DNA from: Acidobacteriaceae bacterium dw_441
GTDB lineage: Bacteria > Acidobacteriota > Terriglobia > Terriglobales > Acidobacteriaceae
Direction: 5' to 3'
DNA: 64,000 nt
Assembly (NCBI GenBank): GCA_018449715.1
Contig: JAAVVA010000001.1
Coordinates: forward strand, 1,736,001-1,800,000
Shown: positions 47,473 to 54,043 of the stretch, one piece after another
Numbering within the stretch: position 1 is the first letter of the stretch
How the letters are laid out: each line of letters starts with the position of its first letter
Position numbers and translations under genes: made by a program
The notes under the pieces: model-generated
What the model was told of the DNA's origin: nothing
Database searches by the model: none
Seen by the model: the letters and a program-made list of their open reading frames with translations, nothing else

Positions 47473-48405
47473 ATGGCCATCAATCACCTATCTGCGGCTT
47501 TCGGCATCCCTGCGGCTTCGGGCATCTCGGCAGACAGCTTCGTCTTCCCACAACCCCTGATTGGGCAGGGGGCGGCGATGCAGCGGCTACGATTGCAGAT
47601 CGAGCGCATCGGACCGCACTTCCGCACGGTGCTGGTGCATGGAGAGATCGGCACGGGCAAAGAGCTGGTGGCCCGCGCCCTGCACGCTCGAGGTTGCCCT
47701 CCCGAGAGCCCGTTTGTGATTTGCCACGCAACCCGGCTGGCTGAAACCAGCCAAACCGGACAGGCCATGCTGGAACGCACCGGGGAGGGAGCGCTGTTTC
47801 TGGACGGCATGGAGGAGATGCCCCAGGAGGCGCAGCGGCAACTGATCCAGATGATGGAGCAGAGGGCTGGCTCGCGCATCATTGCCGCCACCAGCCAGGA
47901 TCTGCGAGGCCTGTCCGCCGCGGGCAGCTTTCGGCAGGACCTCTACCACCGACTCTCGATGGTTGAGATCGTAATTGAGCCTCTTCGCCGCAGAGCAGAG
48001 GACATTCCGCTGCTTGCGATGCACTTTCTGGAGAGGTTCGCCGAGCAGTACAGCAAGCGCATCGACGGCATAGCGCACGATGCGATGGACAGGCTGATGA
48101 TGCACGGGTGGCCGGGCAACGTCCGCGAGCTTGAGAACACAGTCCACAACGGCGTGTTGCAGTGTGACGGCGCGGTGCTGGGCGCGGCGGATATCTCCTC
48201 GATGACGGGTCTCGCGGAGGTGCCGCGCGCGGTGGAGACGCCGCAGGATGCGAAGGCGATCCGGCTGCAGGATGTGATCGAGCGGCACGTGTTGCGGGTG
48301 CTGCGCGAGTGCTCGGGCAACAAGGTGCGCGCCGCCGAGATGCTGGGGATCAGCCGCTCGACGCTCTACCGGATGCTCGAAGGCTGCTCGGACCTGAAGA
48401 ACTAA
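47473..48405 (+). CDS. AAA+ NtrC-like regulator lacking the GAFTGA loop
   Basis: A 310-residue protein with the bacterial enhancer-binding AAA+ domain (about 28-240) and a Fis-type helix-turn-helix (KVRAAEMLGISRSTLYRML, about 284-302). Walker A is GEIGTGKE (57-64), the arginine-finger region FRQDLYHRL and sensor II GWPGNVRELEN are present. The segment that carries GAFTGA in sigma-54 activators is deleted: only about 25 residues separate FVICHATR from GALFLDG. The second acidic residue of Walker B is Gly (LFLDG for LFLDE). It has no N-terminal receiver domain. It is unlikely to activate sigma-54 polymerase. ATG 47473 has GGAAG five bases upstream. Confidence 0.82.
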   Translation: MAINHLSAAFGIPAASGISADSFVFPQPLIGQGAAMQRLRLQIERIGPHFRTVLVHGEIGTGKELVARALHARGCPPESPFVICHATRLAETSQTGQAMLERTGEGALFLDGMEEMPQEAQRQLIQMMEQRAGSRIIAATSQDLRGLSAAGSFRQDLYHRLSMVEIVIEPLRRRAEDIPLLAMHFLERFAEQYSKRIDGIAHDAMDRLMMHGWPGNVRELENTVHNGVLQCDGAVLGAADISSMTGLAEVPRAVETPQDAKAIRLQDVIERHVLRVLRECSGNKVRAAEMLGISRSTLYRMLEGCSDLKN

Positions 48406-48452
48406 CAGTGATTCCCGCGATAAACTGGCCTCTGTAGTTTCTGAGGTGTGTA

Positions 48453-50318
48453 TTGAAGAGGTCTTCCCTGTTGTCCGGTCCGCATCTGTTTCCATCCCAG
48501 CTTGCGGCTGGCGTTCTGGCCATCGCTTTCAACGTGGCTCCCCTGCAGTCTTCAGCGCAGAGCGTGACCGATCTGGAACGACAGGCTCAGCAGGCGCAAC
48601 AGACACAGCAGGCCCCTCCCATGACCGTGGAAGAGCGCAGCAAGGCTCTCGCGAAGCTGCTGGACGAGATCTGGCAGGACCGGCTGAAGCACTCTCCTGA
48701 ATTTGCCTCGTTCCTCGGAGACAAGCGATACAACGACCAGTGGAGCAACTACTCCATCGAAGAGGTCAACGCCTCGCTGGCGCGTGGGCGCGCATTTCTC
48801 GATCAGCTCGCCGCAGTCGACACGACGGGCCTGAAGCCGCAGGAGATTCTCTCGCGTGACCTGATGATCCGCGACCTGACCGACGCGCAGGAGGGCGCAG
48901 CGTTCAAAGAGTGGGAGATGCCGGTGAACCAGTTCACAGGCTTCCACACCGACATGGTGCAGCTAGTCAGCAGCCTCAGCTTCGACACCGTGAAGGACTA
49001 CGACGACTACATCACGCGCCTGAAAAAGATTCCCACGGTCTTCTCGCAGAACCTGATCAACATGCAGCTCGGCATGGACGAGGGACGCGTTCCACCCGCG
49101 TATTTGCTGGAGAAGGTCGTCACCCAGACCGAGACGCTGGCCTCTCAGAAGCCAGCGGACAGCCCCTTCGCGGAGCCGCTGAAGCGTTTCCCCGCCTCCA
49201 TCGCGGCAGCCGACCGCAAGCGCATCACCGAGGAGATGACGGAGGCGATCACAACCTCCGTGCTTCCCTCCTACCAGAGGTTTGCGAGGTTCCTGAAGGC
49301 CCAGTATGTTCCTGCCGGACGCAAGGACCCCGGCGCGTGGGCGCTGCCCGACGGCGATGCCTACTACGCTTATCGCGTTCGTCAGAGTACGACCGAGAAC
49401 AAGACTCCCGAGGAGATTCATCAGATCGGGCTGGACGAGGTGAAGCGCGACGAGGCTGAGATGACAGCCATCGTGAAGAAACTCGGCTTCAACGACATCA
49501 AGAGCTTCAGCGCCGCTCTCAAGACGAACCCGAAGATGCATCCGACGTCGAAGGACGCTCTGCTCAGCGCGTACAAGGGATACATCGCGCAGATGCAACC
49601 CAAGCTGCCGCAGCTCTTCGGAACGCTGCCCAAGGCGCAGCTCGAGGTCGTGCCGGTCCCCGAGTACATCGAGAAGGACCAGGCCGCGGCGTACTACAAC
49701 CCCGGCAGCGCGGACGGCAAGCGTCCGGGCCGCGTCTACATCAACACGTACAACTTCGCCGACCGCTCCCTGCCCTCGGTGGAGGCGGTTTCGTATCACG
49801 AGGGCATTCCCGGCCATCATCTGCAAATCTCCATCGCGCAGGAGCTGACCGGGCTTCCCGAGTTCCGCAAGCAGGAGTACTTCACGGCCTACACCGAGGG
49901 CTGGGGACTCTACAGCGAGCGGCTCGGCAAGGACGTCGGCTTCTATCAGGACCCGTACAGCGACTATGGCCGTCTGGAGGCCGACATCTGGCGGGCGATC
50001 CGCCTGGTCGTCGACACCGGCGTTCACTCCAAGCACTGGACGCGGCAGCAGATGGTCGATTTCTTCCACGATCACTCGTCCATCGACGAGACCAATATTC
50101 AGGCCGAGGTCGACCGCTACATCGCATGGCCCGGTCAGGCGCTGGGATACAAGATGGGCCAGCTCAAGCTGCTGGAGCTTCGCCAGAAGGCCCAGACGGC
50201 GCTGGGGCCGAAGTTCGATCTGAAGGGCTTCCACGACGTCGTGCTCGATTCGGGCGCTCTGCCGATGGACCTGCTGGAGAAGCAGGTCGATGCGTGGATT
50301 GCGTCGCAGAAGAAGTAA
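48453..50318 (+). CDS. Secreted DUF885-family zinc peptidase-like protein
   Basis: A 621-residue exported protein. The signal peptide region is LAAGVLAIAFNVAPLQSSAQ. A Gln-rich linker (QAQQAQQTQQAPP) precedes the DUF885 domain. The HExxH-like zinc motif is YHEGIPGHHLQ, followed by the downstream Glu region FTAYTEGWGLYSERLG, as in DUF885 proteins related to carboxypeptidase Taq/M32-like enzymes. Probably a periplasmic or outer-membrane peptidase; no substrate is known. The start is TTG 48453 with GAGGTG upstream. Confidence 0.86.
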   Translation: MKRSSLLSGPHLFPSQLAAGVLAIAFNVAPLQSSAQSVTDLERQAQQAQQTQQAPPMTVEERSKALAKLLDEIWQDRLKHSPEFASFLGDKRYNDQWSNYSIEEVNASLARGRAFLDQLAAVDTTGLKPQEILSRDLMIRDLTDAQEGAAFKEWEMPVNQFTGFHTDMVQLVSSLSFDTVKDYDDYITRLKKIPTVFSQNLINMQLGMDEGRVPPAYLLEKVVTQTETLASQKPADSPFAEPLKRFPASIAAADRKRITEEMTEAITTSVLPSYQRFARFLKAQYVPAGRKDPGAWALPDGDAYYAYRVRQSTTENKTPEEIHQIGLDEVKRDEAEMTAIVKKLGFNDIKSFSAALKTNPKMHPTSKDALLSAYKGYIAQMQPKLPQLFGTLPKAQLEVVPVPEYIEKDQAAAYYNPGSADGKRPGRVYINTYNFADRSLPSVEAVSYHEGIPGHHLQISIAQELTGLPEFRKQEYFTAYTEGWGLYSERLGKDVGFYQDPYSDYGRLEADIWRAIRLVVDTGVHSKHWTRQQMVDFFHDHSSIDETNIQAEVDRYIAWPGQALGYKMGQLKLLELRQKAQTALGPKFDLKGFHDVVLDSGALPMDLLEKQVDAWIASQKK

Positions 50319-50333
50319 CAGCCCCGTCTCTGG

Positions 50334-50339
50334 TAGCCT
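50334..50339 (+). promoter_or_regulatory. Candidate -10 element of a leaderless transcript (proC)
   Basis: TAGCCT lies 6 nt before the ATG at 50346. No Shine-Dalgarno sequence is present in the 27-nt gap after the previous gene. Confidence 0.33.
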
Positions 50340-50345
50340 TTTGAA

Positions 50346-51203
50346 ATGAGCGAAGAGACTTATCTGGAAGTTGTAACGCCGGCTCCGGCGATGCCCAGCC
50401 TGCGCATCGCCGTGCTCGGCACAGGCAAGATGGGCGGCATTCTGCTGCAGGCGTTCCTCAAGAACAACCTCGTTGGCCCCGACCAGATCTTTGCCACGGT
50501 GCAGCACCCCGACCGCGCACAGGCGCTCTCGGCGCAGTACGGCATCGAGGTCGGGATCGACAACCTCGTAGCGGCCAGCCAGGCCGATGTGATCCTGCTG
50601 GGCGTGAAGCCCGTGCAGGTGCCTGCCCTGCTCGACAAGATTCGCCCCGCGCTCTCGCCTGGAAAGCTCATCCTTTCGATTGCGGCCTCGGTGAAGACAC
50701 ACAGCATCGAAGAGGCCGCCGGATGCGACATTGCGGTGATCCGCGCCATGCCCAACACGCCCTCGATGCTGGCGGCAGGCGTGACGGCACTTTGCCCGGG
50801 GCGGTTCGTCTCCGAGGAGCAGATGCTGATCGCCCAGAAGGTCTTCCAGACGGTTGGCCGCACGGTGGTCGTCGATGAGAAGCACATGGACGCGGTGACG
50901 GGGCTTTCGGGCTCGGGACCGGCGTACATCTACATCATCATCGAGGCTCTGGCCGAGGCGGGCGTGAACGTCGGCCTTCCCCGCGACGTGGCCACGCTGC
51001 TGGCGGCCCAGACGACACTGGGCTCGGCCCGCATGGTGCTCGAAACCGGCTATCACCCGGCGCTGCTGAAGGACGCCGTGACCACCCCCGCGGGCTGTAC
51101 CGTCGACGGCATCCTCGAGCTGGAGGAGGGCGGCCTGCGCGTGACGTTGATCAAGGCAGTCAAGCGGGCGACGCAGCGCGCCAAAGAACTCGCGAACGGT
51201 TAG
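50346..51203 (+). CDS. proC: Pyrroline-5-carboxylate reductase
   Basis: Last enzyme of proline synthesis (NADPH-dependent reduction of pyrroline-5-carboxylate). The 285 residues have an N-terminal extension of about 16, then IAVLGTGKMGGILL (NADP binding), VKPVQVPALL, IRAMPNTPSMLAAGVTAL, and the signature ALAEAGVNVGLPRDVATLLAAQTTLGSA with TTPAGCTVDGILELEEGG. Confidence 0.95.
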   Translation: MSEETYLEVVTPAPAMPSLRIAVLGTGKMGGILLQAFLKNNLVGPDQIFATVQHPDRAQALSAQYGIEVGIDNLVAASQADVILLGVKPVQVPALLDKIRPALSPGKLILSIAASVKTHSIEEAAGCDIAVIRAMPNTPSMLAAGVTALCPGRFVSEEQMLIAQKVFQTVGRTVVVDEKHMDAVTGLSGSGPAYIYIIIEALAEAGVNVGLPRDVATLLAAQTTLGSARMVLETGYHPALLKDAVTTPAGCTVDGILELEEGGLRVTLIKAVKRATQRAKELANG

Positions 51204-51237
51204 CGGACAACACTAACGGCACCTGCTGGAAGGCTCG

Positions 51238-51243
51238 TACAAT
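51238..51243 (+). promoter_or_regulatory. Candidate -10 element of a leaderless transcript (ctaA)
   Basis: TACAAT lies 6 nt before the ATG at 51250. A GGAAGG 16 nt before the ATG is too far for ribosome binding. Confidence 0.45.
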
Positions 51244-51249
51244 ACCCGT

Positions 51250-52203
51250 ATGGCCACAGCGACTGCGATGTCCGTCCGGCAGGTTCCCCGTTCGTTGGTG
51301 CGCCACGCGTGGTTTGTCGTGGCGTACAACATCCTCGTCATTCTCTGGGGAGCCGTCGTTCGAGCCACCAAGTCCGGCGCGGGTTGCGGCAATCACTGGC
51401 CGCTGTGCAACGGGCAGGTAGTTCCGCTATCGCCCCGCCTCGATACCATCATCGAGTTCGCGCATCGCTGCATGACCGGTGGCGCAGGCTTCGTGCTGAT
51501 CGCGCTGGTCATCTGGATCTTCCGCTCGACCGCGAAGGGCAAGGCCGCGCGCACAATGGCCGTCGCCTCCTGTGTCCTGATCCTGATCGAATCTCTCCTG
51601 GGGGCGCTATTAGTGAAGCTCGGCTACGTGACTGGCAACCAGTCCACGGGCCGCGTGGTCATGCTGTCGATCCACTTCACCAACACGCTGCTGATGATGG
51701 GCGCGATGATTATGACCGCCGTCATGCTCGGCTCCGAACAGGAAACCAGCGAACTGCGGCTGCGCGGGCCAAAGGCTCCGTGGGTCACACTTGGACTGAT
51801 CGCAACGCTCGTGGTCGGCGTCAGTGGCTCTCTCGCGGCGCTGGGCGATACGCTCTTCCCCGCATCGAGCCTGCGCGCCGCCTTCGAACAGGACATCTCC
51901 TCCAGCTCTCCCCTGCTGCTGCGGCTGCGCGGGGTGCATCCCCTGAGTGCGTTGATCGTCACAGCCTTCGTGATCTGGCTGGCTGCGCAGGCGAGGCGGA
52001 TGCAGGAGAACGTCTGGGCCAACGCCGCGCTCGGTCTTCTGGTGTTACAGATCATCCTTGGCGTGCTGGACGTCGTGCTGCTGGCTCCGGTGTGGATGCA
52101 GGTCGTTCACCTGCTCGGCGCCGACCTCTTCTGGGTCGCGATGGTCACGCTCTCGGCAAAGGTGCTCTGGCCGGTTCGCACGGCGAATCCCAGCGCAGCC
52201 TGA
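51250..52203 (+). CDS. ctaA: Heme A synthase (COX15/CtaA)
   Basis: Membrane enzyme that oxidises heme O to heme A for aa3-type cytochrome oxidase. The 317 residues have about eight helices in two four-helix halves. The CtaA disulfide pair is in GAGCGNHWPLCNGQ, and heme-binding His residues are in IEFAHRCMTGGA, SIHFTNTLLMM, RGVHPLSAL and QVVHLLGADLFW. No oxidase or heme O synthase gene is adjacent. The stop codon is embedded in a 13-nt tandem repeat. Confidence 0.92.
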   Translation: MATATAMSVRQVPRSLVRHAWFVVAYNILVILWGAVVRATKSGAGCGNHWPLCNGQVVPLSPRLDTIIEFAHRCMTGGAGFVLIALVIWIFRSTAKGKAARTMAVASCVLILIESLLGALLVKLGYVTGNQSTGRVVMLSIHFTNTLLMMGAMIMTAVMLGSEQETSELRLRGPKAPWVTLGLIATLVVGVSGSLAALGDTLFPASSLRAAFEQDISSSSPLLLRLRGVHPLSALIVTAFVIWLAAQARRMQENVWANAALGLLVLQIILGVLDVVLLAPVWMQVVHLLGADLFWVAMVTLSAKVLWPVRTANPSAA

Positions 52204-52220
52204 CAGACAGCGCAGCCTGA
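52191..52220. repeat. Tandem direct repeat across the ctaA stop codon
   Basis: CAGCGCAGCCTGA occurs at 52191-52203 and 52208-52220 (period 17). The first copy contains the TGA stop of ctaA. Confidence 0.8.
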
Positions 52221-52250
52221 GAATAGATCAAGACAAACCGCTTAAATACC

Positions 52251-52277
52251 GAAGGCCCACCGTTGCGATGGGCCTTC
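52251..52277. terminator. Terminator between ctaA and the LEA-like gene
   Basis: A 9-bp stem GAAGGCCCA/TGGGCCTTC with a 9-nt loop between two convergent genes. T-tracts are weak on both sides. Confidence 0.6.
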
Positions 52278-52298
52278 TGCGTAAATCCCGGCAGATGT

Positions 52299-52673
52299 TT
52301 ACTTCACCTTGTCGATGACCTTCTTCGTGCCGTCTTCCGTCTTGTGATACGCCTTCTTGGTGCCGTCCGCAGTCTTATCGGCAACCGTCTCGGTTCCCTC
52401 AGCCGTCTTGTGATAGGCCTTCTTCGTACCTGAAGCGGTCTTGTCCGCGACCTTTTCGGTGCCTTCCGCCGTCTTGTCGTAGGCCTTTTCCGTGCCCTTG
52501 GCGGTCTTGTGGTACGCCTTCTTCGTGCCCTTCGCTACTCCATGAGCAGTATCCTCCGTAGCGGACTTCGTCTCGCTACCGGCCTTCTTCAGATCCTGCG
52601 AGGCGTCCTGTGCGAAGGCTCCCAACGAAAGCGAGGCGGCAAATGCAAATACGGCAAGCTTTGCGATCTTCAT
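52299..52673 (-). CDS. Exported LEA-like protein made of seven 11-residue repeats
   Basis: A 124-residue, Lys-rich protein. A signal peptide (KIAKLAVFAFAASLSLGAFAQ) is followed by a short linker. From residue 48 to the C-terminus there are seven consecutive 11-mers of the form xGTKKAYHKTA or xGTEKVADKTA. The repeat length, Lys/Thr/Ala/Glu content and lack of Cys, Trp and Pro recall group 3 LEA proteins that protect against desiccation; the actual sequence differs from the TAQAAKEKAGE consensus. It should be disordered or form an amphipathic 11-mer helix in the periplasm. GGAGAG precedes the ATG. It lies downstream of an ECF sigma operon and may belong to its regulon. Confidence 0.8.
   Translation of the reverse strand: MKIAKLAVFAFAASLSLGAFAQDASQDLKKAGSETKSATEDTAHGVAKGTKKAYHKTAKGTEKAYDKTAEGTEKVADKTASGTKKAYHKTAEGTETVADKTADGTKKAYHKTEDGTKKVIDKVK
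52302..52532 (-). repeat. 33-bp coding repeats (seven units)
   Basis: Seven tandem 33-bp units that encode the 11-residue repeats (residues 48-124). Units 1, 4 and 6 share TKKAYHKT; units 3 and 5 share VADKTA. Confidence 0.85.
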
Positions 52674-52717
52674 GATGGTTCTCTCCTTCCTGCCCGAAGA
52701 CGGACAGGTTTTTCTGT

Positions 52718-52769
52718 TACCACTATATTGCTACCACTATATAGAGACGCAGATAGGATATAGACGCAG
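52718..52769. repeat. Short direct repeats upstream of the LEA-like gene
   Basis: TACCACTATAT occurs at 52718-52728 and, as part of CTACCACTATAT, at 52732-52742 (period 14). TAGAGACGCAG and TATAGACGCAG follow within 30 nt. They lie in the presumed promoter region of the LEA-like gene on the minus strand. Confidence 0.65.
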
Positions 52770-52946
52770 CTAGGCCTCTTCCATCCTCCGAAGCCGCTGA
52801 TTTTTCAGCAGAAGCTCCGCAACCAGTCTTTGCAGCCGCGAAATTTCCATCTCCAGCTCGGCGATCCGCAACTGCGCTGAGAGATGCGTCGAAGAAAATG
52901 TCTCCGCGCTGCTTCTCCTGGGAATCCTGAACTCTTCTTCAGCCAT
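52770..52946 (-). CDS. Small coiled-coil (leucine-zipper-like) protein, 58 residues
   Basis: A short open frame with an ATG at 52946 and GGAGAGG 7 nt upstream. The first 22 residues are polar (EEEFRIPRRSSAETF). Residues 26-55 form a strong predicted coiled coil: LRIAELEMEIS, RLQRLVAELLL and KNQRLRRMEE place Leu/Ile in heptad spacing. It has no signal peptide. It lies between the ECF sigma/membrane-protein pair and the LEA-like gene, all on the same strand. It could dimerise or bind a regulator. The function is unknown. Confidence 0.65.
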   Translation of the reverse strand: MAEEEFRIPRRSSAETFSSTHLSAQLRIAELEMEISRLQRLVAELLLKNQRLRRMEEA

Positions 52947-52995
52947 ACAACTGCCTCTCCATGGTTAAAGCCGATGTTGATGAAACACTGAAAGA

Positions 52996-53313
52996 TCAGG
53001 GCTCGACGGCGCGACCGAAGGGGCCGCAGCGCATTCCTTCGCGGAAACGCTCACGTTCCTCGGGAGTCATCTTCTCCCAGCGCTCCCTCATGCGATTCCT
53101 CCAGCCGGGGTGGCCGCCCGAATGGCGATGGAATCCCCCGAAGAAGATCTTCGCCAGCAGCAGCAGCCCGAGAGCCTGCCAGAAGGTCAGGTGATGAAAG
53201 CCGAACAGCTCCGGCATCAGGCAGTTCCACAGCCCCTTGACCACGAAGCCCAGCACCGTGGCTCCGACCACCACAAACAGCAGAATTTTGATCCCCTTAT
53301 GTACCTTTCTCAT
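52996..53313 (-). CDS. Small membrane protein encoded after the ECF sigma factor
   Basis: A 105-residue protein that I cannot name. Two membrane helices (IKILLFVVVGATVLGFVVKGLW and FWQALGLLLLAKIFFGG) are followed by a charged tail with RNRMRERWEKMTPEERERFREGMR. That tail resembles the MTPEER-type helices of Spy/CpxP-like and related small stress proteins. ATG 53313 has GGAGAAC upstream. It starts 13 nt after the sigma gene ends, so it is co-transcribed and could modulate that sigma factor; it has no zinc anti-sigma motif. Confidence 0.75.
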   Translation of the reverse strand: MRKVHKGIKILLFVVVGATVLGFVVKGLWNCLMPELFGFHHLTFWQALGLLLLAKIFFGGFHRHSGGHPGWRNRMRERWEKMTPEERERFREGMRCGPFGRAVEP

Positions 53314-53326
53314 CTCGTTCTCCTTC

Positions 53327-53917
53327 CTATCCCTGTCCTCTGCCGCCGAAGTCGTCATAGAGCGTCTGCAGACGACGGCGCAGGTAAAGCACCGCATATC
53401 GTTTCCGCGAGAGCAGCGTGCTGATGCCGATGCCAGTCTCTGCGGCGTAATCCTTGAAGCTCGTCCCCATCACCTCGTGCGCCAGGAAGACGTCGCGCTG
53501 CTCCGCCGGAAGCTCCTCAAGCGCGTCTTCGATCGACTCCAGCATTACTTTCCTCGCATACGCCGCCTCGGGGCCGTCCCCAGCCGAGGGCAGAAGGTCT
53601 TCGAGCGTCAGCGAAGCGTCGTCGCAGCCCGCGGCGGGGTCGCTCAACGAGCCCGGACGGACGCGCCGGAACATGTCGCCGATGCGGCTGCGCGCCACCT
53701 GGAAGAGCCACCCGCTGACGTGCCGGACCGGCTTCATCATCCGGTAGGCTTCGAGCAGTTCGTAGAAGACATCCTGTAGGATGTCCTCGGCCTCCCCCGT
53801 ATCGACGACGTAGCGTCGGATGAAGCCTCGCAGGCGGGGGCGATCACGCTCCAGCGCCTCGGAGAAGAGGCGGTCCTGCTCGGAGATTCTCAGTCCGTCG
53901 ATGGGAGTCTGGGCCAT
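53327..53917 (-). CDS. ECF-type RNA polymerase sigma factor
   Basis: An extracytoplasmic-function sigma factor of about 196 residues. Region 2 includes ALERDRPRLRGFIRRYVVDTGEAEDILQDVFYELLEAYR and VSGWLFQVARSRIGDMFRR. Region 4 includes ALEELPAEQRDVFLAHEVMGTSFKDYAAETGIGISTLLSRKRYAVLYLRRRL. The ATG at 53917 begins where similarity begins; an upstream ATG at 53989 would add 24 residues. A 7-bp inverted repeat lies between this gene and divergent ppk1. The downstream membrane protein is a candidate regulator. Confidence 0.88.
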   Translation of the reverse strand: MAQTPIDGLRISEQDRLFSEALERDRPRLRGFIRRYVVDTGEAEDILQDVFYELLEAYRMMKPVRHVSGWLFQVARSRIGDMFRRVRPGSLSDPAAGCDDASLTLEDLLPSAGDGPEAAYARKVMLESIEDALEELPAEQRDVFLAHEVMGTSFKDYAAETGIGISTLLSRKRYAVLYLRRRLQTLYDDFGGRGQG

Positions 53918-53955
53918 CTGAAGGGATGACGTTCGAGAAGGGCAAAATATTGTAG

Positions 53956-53987
53956 GTTGACGAAAAAAATCTTTTCGAGACGTCAAC
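53956..53987. promoter_or_regulatory. Inverted repeat between the ECF sigma gene and ppk1
   Basis: GTTGACG (53956-53962) and CGTCAAC (53981-53987) form a 7-bp inverted repeat with an 18-nt A/T-rich centre. It lies in the shared upstream region and could be an operator or paired -35 elements for both directions. Confidence 0.45.
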
Positions 53988-54043
53988 ATTTGCCGGATTG
54001 TTCACATTCCAATGGAGTTGGTTACGGTAATCTCGAATCCGCT

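Noticed and set aside
47473..48405. Frameshift or pseudogene explanation for the short AAA+ domain
   Set aside because: The frame is continuous, has a good ribosome site and keeps the Walker A, arginine finger, sensor II and Fis helix; the missing loop looks like a clean deletion.
48963..51056. A roughly 700-codon open frame antisense to the DUF885 and proC genes
   Set aside because: Both sense genes are certain from their motifs; the antisense translation is Arg/Gly/Val-rich without any family signature.
52302..52532. Regular 33-bp repeats as a CRISPR array
   Set aside because: The units are contiguous without spacers and encode an in-frame 11-residue protein repeat behind a signal peptide.
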